Below are positions 30,101-37,829 of a stretch of 64,000 nt of DNA, piece by piece. Under the pieces are notes generated by a model, which saw nothing but the letters and a program-made list of their open reading frames with translations, was not told the DNA's origin and ran no database searches. A program made the translations under genes and the position numbers. Positions within the stretch are counted from its first letter, which is position 1. Every line of letters begins with the position of its first letter. This DNA comes from JACVRW01 sp040509755. GTDB lineage: Bacteria > Actinomycetota > Thermoleophilia > Solirubrobacterales > Thermoleophilaceae. The stretch is from positions 1 through 64,000 of the forward strand of contig JBEVKF010000070.1 in NCBI GenBank assembly GCA_040509755.1. The letters are read 5' to 3'.

Positions 30101-31368
30101 GTTGCGATCTCCCCTCTGAGTGCCTCCACGGCCTCGGGCAGCGCGTCGTCGCGTGCGGTCCGGTACACGATGCGGGTCTTGTGCTCGGCCACCGGCAGCG
30201 AGCCGGGGTCGAGGCGCGTGACGGCGAAGCGCGCACGCAGGGCATCCTCGAGCTCGTCGGTCACACCGGCGAGGTCAGCGTCTTCGGGCGCCTCGACATA
30301 GACCTGCAGCGGCGGGACGATCGGGTCGCCGTCGGCGACCACGCAGTACCTGCCGAGCGCCGGATCGTTCGCCAGGATCGCCCCGATCGCCTGCGGGTAG
30401 ACGTTCACCGCCTGCACGCGCAGCATGTCGTCGCGCCGGCCGTCGATGCGGATCCGCGGTGTGCTCCGGCCGCACTCGCACCGCGACGTCCAGACGCGGC
30501 CGAGGTCGGCCGAGCGGTAGCGGAGCAGGGGAGAGGCCTCGCGCCGCAGGTGCGTCCAGACGAACTCGCCGCTCGCGTCGTCCGCGAGCGCGATCGGCTC
30601 GCCGCTGTCCGGGTCGACGACCTCGAGCATGGCATGCTCGTCAACGGTCAGGTGCACGCCGTCGCCCTCCTCGCACGCGCCACCCATCGTCGACCAGACG
30701 TCGCTCATACCGAAGCTGTCCACGACGGTCGCGCCCCACACCTCCTCGATCTCGCTCCGCACGGCCGAAAGTCCGGCGCCTGGCTCGCCCGCCGTGACGA
30801 TGCGGCGGATGCCGAGCGAGCGCGGCTCCACGCCGAGCTCGCGCGCCCGCGCGGCGAGGTATGCGGGATACGAGAGCGTTCCGAAGATCGCGGTGATGCC
30901 GAGCCGCGGGATCAGCTCGAGCAGCCTGCGCGACTGACCGGTTCCCACGGGAACGACGGTGGCGCCGCTTCGCTCCAGCGCCATGTGGTCCGCGATGCCG
31001 CCGGCGTAGAGCGCGTAGTTCAGGCAATGCGCGATCACGTCGTCGGGGCGCAGGCCGGTGATCCGGAAGGCCTCGCCGCCCACCGCGCTGTTGGCCTCGT
31101 GATCCGCGCGCGTAAAACCGACGGCCACCGGCTCTCCGGTCGTCCCGGACGTGACGTGCATTCGCACGAGGCGTTCGCGCGGCGCGCACAGGTGCGGTCC
31201 GAACGGCGGCTCCGCGCGCTGGCCCTCGCGGAGCTCCTCCTTGGTTGTGAACGGGAGCAGCGGCAGATCGGCCGCGCTCTCCACCTGCGCGCGCACGCCT
31301 CGGAGTCGCTCCGCGTAGAACGGGCTCGACGCCTCGAGGTAGGCGAGCTGCTCCTGGAGTGCGCTCAC
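30097..31368 (-). CDS. PaaK-like acyl/aryl-CoA ligase
   Basis: 423 residues, in the size range of phenylacetate-CoA ligase. The adenylate-forming signature is HVTSGTTGEPVAVG (about 71-84). Others are VTAGEPG, DSFGMSDVW (the usual YG(x)TE-like region, changed here) and YRSADLGRVW with a CECGRSTPRI motif (about 300-325) as in PaaK and CapK-like ligases. The C-terminal subdomain has RRDDMLRVQAVNVYP. The acyl substrate is unknown. The GTG start overlaps the upstream amidohydrolase stop (GTGA) and the downstream enoyl-CoA hydratase start overlaps its stop, so it is fully embedded in the operon. Confidence 0.86.
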   Translation of the reverse strand: MSALQEQLAYLEASSPFYAERLRGVRAQVESAADLPLLPFTTKEELREGQRAEPPFGPHLCAPRERLVRMHVTSGTTGEPVAVGFTRADHEANSAVGGEAFRITGLRPDDVIAHCLNYALYAGGIADHMALERSGATVVPVGTGQSRRLLELIPRLGITAIFGTLSYPAYLAARARELGVEPRSLGIRRIVTAGEPGAGLSAVRSEIEEVWGATVVDSFGMSDVWSTMGGACEEGDGVHLTVDEHAMLEVVDPDSGEPIALADDASGEFVWTHLRREASPLLRYRSADLGRVWTSRCECGRSTPRIRIDGRRDDMLRVQAVNVYPQAIGAILANDPALGRYCVVADGDPIVPPLQVYVEAPEDADLAGVTDELEDALRARFAVTRLDPGSLPVAEHKTRIVYRTARDDALPEAVEALRGEIAT

Positions 31369-32606
31369 TCCCGCGGCGGCAGTTCGCCCGCTGCGGCGCT
31401 CGCGAGCGTAGCCTCGACGGTACGGCCGTAGGCGTCGATCAGCACCCGCAGGTCGGTCTCCGGCGTGTCCTCCTCCTTCGTGTGCGAGACCGGTGGCGAG
31501 GACGAGGAGAACAGCATCACGGTCGGGATCAGGCGCGCCATCTCGGCGGCGTCGTGGAGCGGGCCGCTCGGAATGGCGGTGTCCTTGCCGCCGGCGTCCT
31601 GCACGGCCTGGCGCGCAAAGCCGATGAGCCGGTGGTCGAACGGGATCGGCGGTATCGACCAGAGGTGCTGCAGCTCAACCGCGCAGCCGTGGTCCGCCGC
31701 CGCCTGCTCGCAGGCGGCGCGCGCCTCCGCGAGCATGATCGCCAGTGTGGCCGGGTCGAGGTGACGCTGGTCGAGGAGCATCTCGGTGCGACCTGGCACC
31801 GCGGTCACGACGCCGGGCTCGCTCGTCGCGCCGCCCACCGTGCACACCCCCTCGTGCCTGAAGCCGACGTCGCGGATCGCGAGCGCGGCCTGCGCGGTCG
31901 CCATGAACGTGTCGCGCCGCATCGGCATCGGGGTGGCGCCGGCGTGAGCCGTCTCGCCGGTGAACACCGCGAGGTGGCGCTCCACCCCGAACGTGCCGAG
32001 CACCGTGGCCGCGGGCTCGCCCCTCGACTCGAGCACGGGCCCCTGCTCGATGTGGCCCTCGATGTACGCCCGCGCGCCGCGCAGCCGCGAGCCCGACTCG
32101 CGCGCGCGGTCGAGCTCCACGTCGTAGCGGGCGAGCACGTCCTCCAGGCGCTCGCCGTCGCGGTCGCGCAAATCGCGCACCTCGTCGGGATCAAGCGTCC
32201 CGGCACACGACGAGGAGCCGAACAGGCTGCGCCCGAAGCGCGCGCCCTCCTCGTCGGCCCAGTCGACGAGCCGAAGGCCGACGGCCGGCCGGCCGGCCTC
32301 GGCCTGGCTGCGCAGAGCCTCGACCGCGGTGAACACGCCGAGCGCTCCGTCCAACCAGCCGCCGGAGGGCACGGAGTCCACGTGCGAGCCGACGATCACG
32401 AACCCGTCCCCGTCCCCCTCCATGGCGGCCCACAGGTTGCCCGCCTCGTCGACGCTCATCTCCACCGGCAGCTCGTCAAGCCGGGATCGGAGGAAGTCGC
32501 GGGCCTTCGTCCACTCGTCCGTCCAGCAGACCCGCCGCGCTCCGTCGGGCCCACCCGTCAGGCGGGCGAGCTCGCGGAGGTCTTCCAGAACGCGGTCGGC
32601 GTTCAC
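31365..32606 (-). CDS. M20-family Zn-dependent hydrolase (N-carbamoyl-amino-acid hydrolase/ureidopropionase-like)
   Basis: 413 residues, GTG start at 32606 overlapping the hydantoinase stop (GTGA). Metal-binding motifs are GSHVDSVPSGGWLDGALGV (about 73-91), WADEEGARFG (about 115-124), a GHIEQGPVL segment (about 180-188) and GPLHDAAEMA (about 350). This is the HyuC/AmaB/AllC pattern of N-carbamoyl-L-amino acid hydrolases, beta-ureidopropionases and allantoate amidohydrolases. After a hydantoinase it should open N-carbamoyl compounds to amine, CO2 and ammonia. Confidence 0.87.
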   Translation of the reverse strand: MNADRVLEDLRELARLTGGPDGARRVCWTDEWTKARDFLRSRLDELPVEMSVDEAGNLWAAMEGDGDGFVIVGSHVDSVPSGGWLDGALGVFTAVEALRSQAEAGRPAVGLRLVDWADEEGARFGRSLFGSSSCAGTLDPDEVRDLRDRDGERLEDVLARYDVELDRARESGSRLRGARAYIEGHIEQGPVLESRGEPAATVLGTFGVERHLAVFTGETAHAGATPMPMRRDTFMATAQAALAIRDVGFRHEGVCTVGGATSEPGVVTAVPGRTEMLLDQRHLDPATLAIMLAEARAACEQAAADHGCAVELQHLWSIPPIPFDHRLIGFARQAVQDAGGKDTAIPSGPLHDAAEMARLIPTVMLFSSSSPPVSHTKEEDTPETDLRVLIDAYGRTVEATLASAAAGELPPRE

Positions 32607-33988
32607 GTGGCAACCGGCGTACGCGCGCCGAGCGACCTGCGGACGAACCGCCCGTGACCGGGCTGGGTGACGATCTCGCCGCGGTCGTAGACCATCGCTC
32701 CGCGGCAGAGCGTGTGGCGCACGCTGCCGGTCGAGCTCTCGCCCTCGAACAGGTCGTAGTCCACGTTCATCTGTGAGGTGTCGGTGGAGAACTCGAACGG
32801 GGTCGACGGGTCGAACACGACCAGGTCGGCGTCGAAGCCGGGCGCGATCGAGCCCTTGCGCGCTAGGCCGAAGCGGCGCGCGATCGTCGTGGAGGTCATG
32901 TCCACCAGCTCGCTCGGCGTGATCCGCCCGCCCTCCACGCCCAGGTCCCACAGTTTCACCAGCCGGTGCTGGATCATGGCCAGGCCGTTCGGGATCTTCG
33001 AGAAGTCGTCGCGCCCGAGCGCCTTCTGCTCCTTGTTGAAGGGGCAGTGGTCGGTGGACACGCTCTCGAGCACGCCCCGCTCGAGCGCGCCCCAGAGGAG
33101 CTCCTGGTTGCGTTGCTCGCGGAGCGGCGGCGAGCAGACGTAGAGGGCGCCCTCGAAGTCGGGCCGGTCGAGGTCCTCGACGGTGTTGGTCAGGTACTGG
33201 AGGCAGGTCTCGCCCGACACGTGAACGCCGCGCTCCTGGCCCGCCGCGATCTCGTCGGCGGCGAGCCCGCACGTCACGTGCACGATGAACACGTCCGCGC
33301 CGGCGAGCTCGGCCAGCCGCACCGAGCGATGGGTGGCCTCGGCCTCGAGGATCTCGGGCCGCGTGCGCGCGTGATAGATCGGGTCCGTCTGGCCGGCCGC
33401 GAGGGCGCGCTCGACGAGCACGTCGATCGCCCAGCCGTTCTCGCAGTGGACCATCGTGAGCGCGCCGAGGTCGCGGGTGGTCTCGAGCACGCGGAAGAAC
33501 AGGTCGTCGGTGACCATCAGCACGCCCTTGTAGGCGAGGAACACCTTGAACGAGCAGAGGCCCTCCTCGACCATCGGCTCCATGTCGGCGAACGTGCCGT
33601 CGTCGGCGTTCGTGATCGCCATGTGGAAGCCGTAGTCCACGTGCGCGGCGCCGTCGGCGCGGCCCTGCCACTCCTCGAGCGAGGAGCGCAGCCCGCCCGG
33701 CTCCTGCTGGATGACGAAGTCGACGATGCAGGTGGTGCCGCCCGCGGCGGCCGCGCGCGTGCCCGTGTCGTAGTCGTCGATCGAGCGCGTGCCGCCGAAC
33801 GGCATGGCCATGTGCGTGTGGTTGTCGATCAGCCCGGGCAGCACATAGCACCCGCTCGCGTCGATCACCTCGGCGTCGACGTCGCCGAGAGAGCCCACGG
33901 CGAGGATCTCCTCGCCGTCGACGAGCACGTCCGCCACGGACGTCTCGCTCGCGTTCACGACCGTGCCGCCCTGGATCAGCTTTCTCAC
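32603..33988 (-). CDS. Dihydropyrimidinase/hydantoinase
   Basis: 461 residues, the normal length. The metal-binding HxH is GLIDNHTHMAMPFGG (about 53-67). The carboxylated-Lys loop is SFKVFLAYKG (about 145-154). Further metal His residues are in MVHCENG (about 181-187) and IVHVTCG (about 240), and the Asp is in STDHCPFNK (about 320). This is the cyclic-amide hydrolase family that opens hydantoins, 5,6-dihydropyrimidines or phenylhydantoin. The GTG start overlaps the LLM oxidoreductase stop (GTGA). Confidence 0.92.
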   Translation of the reverse strand: MRKLIQGGTVVNASETSVADVLVDGEEILAVGSLGDVDAEVIDASGCYVLPGLIDNHTHMAMPFGGTRSIDDYDTGTRAAAAGGTTCIVDFVIQQEPGGLRSSLEEWQGRADGAAHVDYGFHMAITNADDGTFADMEPMVEEGLCSFKVFLAYKGVLMVTDDLFFRVLETTRDLGALTMVHCENGWAIDVLVERALAAGQTDPIYHARTRPEILEAEATHRSVRLAELAGADVFIVHVTCGLAADEIAAGQERGVHVSGETCLQYLTNTVEDLDRPDFEGALYVCSPPLREQRNQELLWGALERGVLESVSTDHCPFNKEQKALGRDDFSKIPNGLAMIQHRLVKLWDLGVEGGRITPSELVDMTSTTIARRFGLARKGSIAPGFDADLVVFDPSTPFEFSTDTSQMNVDYDLFEGESSTGSVRHTLCRGAMVYDRGEIVTQPGHGRFVRRSLGARTPVAT

Positions 33989-35016
33989 GTTGCACCTCCC
34001 GTTACGCCGACGAAGCGCGGGATGATCTCGCGCCCGTACGTCTCGAGCGTCTCCTCCTGGCCCTCCGTCATGAGATAGATGTTGAACTGGTCGACCCCGA
34101 TCGACTCGAGCTCCCGGAGCTTCGCGGCCGCCTGCTCCGGCGTGCCAAGCACGCAGAAGCGGTCGCAGATCTCGTCGCTCACGAACGCGCCGTGCTTCGC
34201 GCCCACGCGCGAGTGCTCGTCGTAGTCGTAGTGGGTCTCGTCCGGCACGTAGTCGGTCAGCGCCTTGGGCACCACCGAGCCGTCCGCCCCATAGCGCCGG
34301 ATCAGGTCCCGGACGTGGTTCGACACCATCGCCGGGAACCAGCGCACCTGCTCACGCGCGGCGGCGATGTCGTCGGAGATGTGGCTGGGCGCGCACACGA
34401 TGCATTTGAGCTCCGCCGGGTCGCGGCCGGCCTCCTCGGCTGCCTTCCGGGCCGTGTCCATCGTCCACTGGATGATGTCCGGGTCGGCGAGCTGGATGAT
34501 CACTCCGTCGCCGTGCCGGCCCGCGATCGCCAGGACCTTCGGCCCGTACCCGGCCACGTGCATCTCGATGGGCGGCAACTCGGGCCGCACCCAGGTGAGC
34601 TCGAGCTCGGTCTCGTTCCACTGGACCTTCTCGCCGTTCATGAACGGCTTGATCATCCGTACGGCGTCCTCGAAGCGGCCGACCCGGACTGGCTGCTGGT
34701 TGATGTACCGCCGCGCCGAGTCGCCGCGCCCGATGCCCATCACCATCCGGCCGTTCGAGATGTCGTGGAGCGTCGCGTACATGCTCGCCACGACGGTCGG
34801 CTCGCGCGTGCCGGGGTTCGTGACCATGTGGCCGAGCTTGATCGACTCGGTGGCGGCCGCCGCCAGCGCAAGCGTCGGCGTGGACTCCTGCCACAGCACG
34901 TGCGAGTCATAGGTCCAGCCGTACTCGAACCCGTGCCGCTCGGCGAGCTGGATCAGCTCCACCAGGCGCTGATAGGGCGGATCGGGGAGGACGGTGACGC
35001 CGAAGCTCAGAGCCAT
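33985..35016 (-). CDS. LLM-class F420-dependent oxidoreductase
   Basis: 343 residues. ATG 35016 (MALSFGVTVLPDPPYQRL) is preferred over a start 10 codons upstream because homology begins here. The fold is a luciferase-like barrel: FEYGWTYDSHVLWQES (about 30-45), IKLGHMVTNPGTREPTVVASMYATL (about 58-82), RMVMGIGRGDSARRYI (about 89-104) and MHVAGYGPKVLAIAGRHGDGVIIQL (about 152-176), as in F420-dependent subfamilies. It is first in the hydantoinase operon. One known F420-dependent subfamily is linked to pyrimidine-degradation genes, so reduction of a pyrimidine or related ring is a fair guess. Confidence 0.87.
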   Translation of the reverse strand: MALSFGVTVLPDPPYQRLVELIQLAERHGFEYGWTYDSHVLWQESTPTLALAAAATESIKLGHMVTNPGTREPTVVASMYATLHDISNGRMVMGIGRGDSARRYINQQPVRVGRFEDAVRMIKPFMNGEKVQWNETELELTWVRPELPPIEMHVAGYGPKVLAIAGRHGDGVIIQLADPDIIQWTMDTARKAAEEAGRDPAELKCIVCAPSHISDDIAAAREQVRWFPAMVSNHVRDLIRRYGADGSVVPKALTDYVPDETHYDYDEHSRVGAKHGAFVSDEICDRFCVLGTPEQAAAKLRELESIGVDQFNIYLMTEGQEETLETYGREIIPRFVGVTGGAT

Positions 35017-35112
35017 CCCGAGCAGCCTACCCCCAGCAACCAGCACCGATGAATTCGCGGTGGCGCGCCGGTCTTAACCTTTGTCTCGAGAGCGAACCGG
35101 GAGGACGTGAAC

Positions 35113-35850
35113 ATGCCCGACCATAGGACTGGCACCCGCGACGACTGGCAGGCGGCTCGCGATGAACTTGCGAAGCTCGAGGCCGAGCACGCCGAGCTCG
35201 GCCGGAAGGTGACCGAGCAGCGGCGCGAGCTTCCCTGGGTTCCAGTGGAGAAGGAGTACGAGTTCGACACCGAGGACGGGAAGAAGACGCTCGCCGAGCT
35301 GTTCGACGGGCGCTCGCAGCTGCTCGCCTACAACATCATGTTCGGCCCCGATTACCAGCTCGGCGCCTGCCCAGGATGCTCGAACCTGGGCGACGAGCTG
35401 GACTCGACTCGCGTGCACCTGAACCACCGCGACGTGACGCTCATCTGCTTTTCGCGCGCACCGATCGACCGCCTCGTCGCCTACAAGGAGCGGATGGGCT
35501 GGCAGTTCCCCTACGTCTCGACGAACGGGACGGAGTTCCCCTTCGACTTCGGGCTCGCGCTCACGCCCGAGCAGGCGCGGGCGATCCCGGAGGTGCAGGA
35601 AATGGTCGCAAGCCCGCCGGGGTGGCTCGAGGACTGGGGACGGCAGGTCGGAGCCAAGCTCGAGGACGGGCTGCGCGAAAACCCGAGCTTCATCGCCTTC
35701 GCGCGCGACAACGGAACGATCTACCACACGTACACGGTGTCGGCACCCGACCCGTTTGTCGCGCCGTACAACTCGTTCCTGCTCGACCGCACGCCCAAGG
35801 CACCGCCGGAGGAGCCCCGCGCCTGGCGCAAGGACGAATACCCGGACTGA
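35113..35850 (+). CDS. DUF899 thioredoxin-like protein
   Basis: 245 residues. ATG 35113 is preferred over GTG 35107 because GGGAGG lies 8 bases before the ATG but only 2 before the GTG. The family pattern is clear: EYEFDTEDGKKTLAELFDGRSQLLAYNIMFGPDYQLGACPGC (split at about 49-92) with the CPGC thiol pair, then DVTLICFSRAPIDRLVAYKERMGW (about 107-130) and HTYTVSAPDPFVAPYNSFLLDRTP. It is a thioredoxin-fold protein of unknown substrate, probably redox-active through CPGC. It faces the catabolic operon across a 96-base divergent gap. Confidence 0.87.
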   Translation: MPDHRTGTRDDWQAARDELAKLEAEHAELGRKVTEQRRELPWVPVEKEYEFDTEDGKKTLAELFDGRSQLLAYNIMFGPDYQLGACPGCSNLGDELDSTRVHLNHRDVTLICFSRAPIDRLVAYKERMGWQFPYVSTNGTEFPFDFGLALTPEQARAIPEVQEMVASPPGWLEDWGRQVGAKLEDGLRENPSFIAFARDNGTIYHTYTVSAPDPFVAPYNSFLLDRTPKAPPEEPRAWRKDEYPD

Positions 35851-35855
35851 TTCGG

Positions 35856-36239
35856 ATGGAGCCTGACCACCGCCGGCTCGAGGCGCTGAGGCAAGTCCTC
35901 GACGCCTTCAACCGGCACGACCTCGACGCGATCATGTCTCACTTCGCCGACGACTGCGTCCTCGAGACCCCGCGGGGACCCGAGCTGTGGGGGAGGCGCT
36001 TCGTGGGCAAGGACGAGGTGCGCCGCGGGCTCGCGGCCCGCTTCGAGGGGATCCCGGATGTCCACTACAGCGACGACGATCACTTCGCCTGCGGGAGCCG
36101 TGGAGTGTCGGAGTGGACGATCAGCGGAACGACGGTTGAGGGCGAGCGAATCGAAGTCCGAGGCTGCGACCTTTGGACCTTCGGGGACGACGACAGGCTC
36201 ATACGCAAGGACTCGTTCTGGAAGATCCGCGAACCGTGA
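35856..36239 (+). CDS. SnoaL/NTF2-like protein
   Basis: 127 residues from ATG 35856, 5 bases after the DUF899 stop. The start LRQVLDAFNRHDLDAIMSHFADDCVLETPRGPELWGR and the later VRRGLAARFEGIPDVHYSDDDHFACG and KDSFWKI match the cone-shaped alpha+beta barrel of SnoaL-like isomerases. The conserved Asp/His pairs can be catalytic, but many family members only bind small ligands. It is likely co-transcribed with DUF899. Confidence 0.8.
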   Translation: MEPDHRRLEALRQVLDAFNRHDLDAIMSHFADDCVLETPRGPELWGRRFVGKDEVRRGLAARFEGIPDVHYSDDDHFACGSRGVSEWTISGTTVEGERIEVRGCDLWTFGDDDRLIRKDSFWKIREP

Positions 36240-36405
36240 GGGTCGCAAGCGCTCCTAGGCGGACGGGCGGGTCAGGCGTTCGAGCACGCGGGCCGCGAGC
36301 GGCATGTGGCGTGTATGCCACGCCGGCGACCTGTGCCTCAGCCAGGGCGAGGGCGCTTCCCAACGGTGACATACCTATAGCTTGCACTCGACAGCCGAGT
36401 CGACC

Positions 36406-36807
36406 ATGCAGATCACGCACAACTCTCTCGAAACCGGCTCCGGGCCAAGCGAGTGGTTCACCGGCGCCGTCTACATCGACACCATCGCCACGCCCTCGCC
36501 GCCGTCACGGACCGCCGCCGCGATGGTCCACTTCACTCCGGGAGCGCGCACGACCTGGCACACGCACCCCTTGGGACAGACGATCTACGTGACGGACGGC
36601 GTCGGCCGCTGCCAGCGACGAGGCGGCCCGATCGAGGTCATCCGACCCGGCGACCGGGTGTTCTTCGAGCCCGGCGAGGACCACTGGCACGGCGCGGCTC
36701 CGGATCGCCTCATGAGCCACCTGGCGATCCAGGAAGCCGACGACTCCGGCAGCCCGGTCACCTGGGGCGAGCACGTGACCGACGAGGAGTACACGCGCGA
36801 CCCGTGA
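36406..36807 (+). CDS. Cupin-domain protein (DUF4437/YhhW-like small cupin)
   Basis: 133 residues starting MQITHNSLETGSG at 36406. The cupin motifs are FTPGARTTWHTHPLGQTIYVTDGVG (about 44-68) and GDRVFFEPGEDHWHGAAP (about 83-100), giving three His and a Gln or Glu as metal ligands. Related proteins include small carboxymuconolactone-linked cupins and quercetinase-like enzymes. The substrate is unknown. The NAD kinase start overlaps its stop (GTGA). Confidence 0.82.
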   Translation: MQITHNSLETGSGPSEWFTGAVYIDTIATPSPPSRTAAAMVHFTPGARTTWHTHPLGQTIYVTDGVGRCQRRGGPIEVIRPGDRVFFEPGEDHWHGAAPDRLMSHLAIQEADDSGSPVTWGEHVTDEEYTRDP

Positions 36808-37727
36808 AGCAGACGCTGAAGCTGAGTAAGCGACTCGGGCTCGTCCTGCATCCGAGTCGCGATCCGACGCCGGTGGCCCAGAAGCTCACGAGTTGGGCGC
36901 GGTCGCACGGCAAACAGCTGATCGCCGAGGCCCGCGATGCCGCCCGGCTACCCGACGAGGTGGAGCCCGTGAGCGCGGCTCAGCTGGTCGATGAGGCGGA
37001 GGCGTTGATCAGCCTCGGCGGCGACGGCACGATGCTCGGCGCCCTGCGCCTCGTCGCCGGGCGGCCCATCCCCGTCCTCGGCGTGAACATCGGCAGTCTC
37101 GGCTTCCTGGTCGAGGTCGAGCCCGACGAGCTCGACGCCGCGCTCGACCGGCTCGAAGCGGGCGACTACACCATCGAGGAACACAGCGCAGCGGTGCTGA
37201 CCGACGGAGCCGAGGAGTCAATCGCGTTCAACGACATCGCCCTCGGCAGCGTGCCCGGCGAGGGGGCGGTACAGGCATCGCTGACCGTGATGGGACGCCC
37301 GAGCGGGCGATACCGCTGCGACGCTCTTGTGATTGCCACGCCGATCGGCTCCACGGCTTACTCGTACGCCGCGGGAGGACCGCTCGTGTCGCCGATGCTG
37401 GACGCCGTGATCATCAGCCCCGTGGCGCCGATCTCCGGCATCTCCCGACCGGCTGTGGTCTCGGCTCACGAGCCGATCGGGTTGCACCTGATCGAGGGAA
37501 GCGGGCAACCGGCGCTTCAGGTGGACGGGACGATCGTGCGACGGGTGCAGCTCGGCGAGGCGCTCTCAGTTCGCCTGCGACCGCGGGCCGGTCTCGTGGT
37601 GCGGCTCGACCCCGAGCGCTACCAGCGCCGCAGCGCCTTCAAGCTCAGCGTGCTCGATCTCCCCTTCCTACCCGACGAGATGCACGACGTGCTCCCCGGC
37701 GGGGATCCCGTGACCCTGACCCAGTAG
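36804..37727 (+). CDS. nadK: NAD kinase
   Basis: 307 residues from a GTG at 36804. Family motifs are ISLGGDGTMLGALR (about 71-84), GVNIGSLGFLVEVEPDEL (about 95-112), FNDIALGS and CDALVIATPIGSTAYSYAAGGPLVSP (about 171-196), all diagnostic of ATP-NAD kinase, which makes NADP from NAD. The C-terminal all-beta domain is complete. Actinobacteria usually have one or two nadK genes, the main one near recN, which is not seen here, so this may be a second copy. Confidence 0.92.
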   Translation: MKQTLKLSKRLGLVLHPSRDPTPVAQKLTSWARSHGKQLIAEARDAARLPDEVEPVSAAQLVDEAEALISLGGDGTMLGALRLVAGRPIPVLGVNIGSLGFLVEVEPDELDAALDRLEAGDYTIEEHSAAVLTDGAEESIAFNDIALGSVPGEGAVQASLTVMGRPSGRYRCDALVIATPIGSTAYSYAAGGPLVSPMLDAVIISPVAPISGISRPAVVSAHEPIGLHLIEGSGQPALQVDGTIVRRVQLGEALSVRLRPRAGLVVRLDPERYQRRSAFKLSVLDLPFLPDEMHDVLPGGDPVTLTQ

Positions 37728-37829
37728 TCGAGTCAGGCGGGCGAAGCTACCTCAGGGTTACTCGCTTCGCGACGATGCGGGTGTTGTTCGCCGGGTCCCT
37801 CACCCGGGCGATCAGGCGCAGCGCCCCGC

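Noticed and set aside
31365..33995. 876-codon minus frame spanning amidohydrolase and hydantoinase
   Set aside because: Only its second half (from GTG 32606) is coding. The first half is the shadow of the hydantoinase in another frame.
36250..36372. Minus-strand frame MSPLGSALALAEAQVAGVAY... between SnoaL-like and cupin genes
   Set aside because: Protein-like at the start, but it turns into low-complexity Arg/Pro and a second frame ends MPLAARVLERL. It may be a frameshifted small gene, but evidence is too weak to call.
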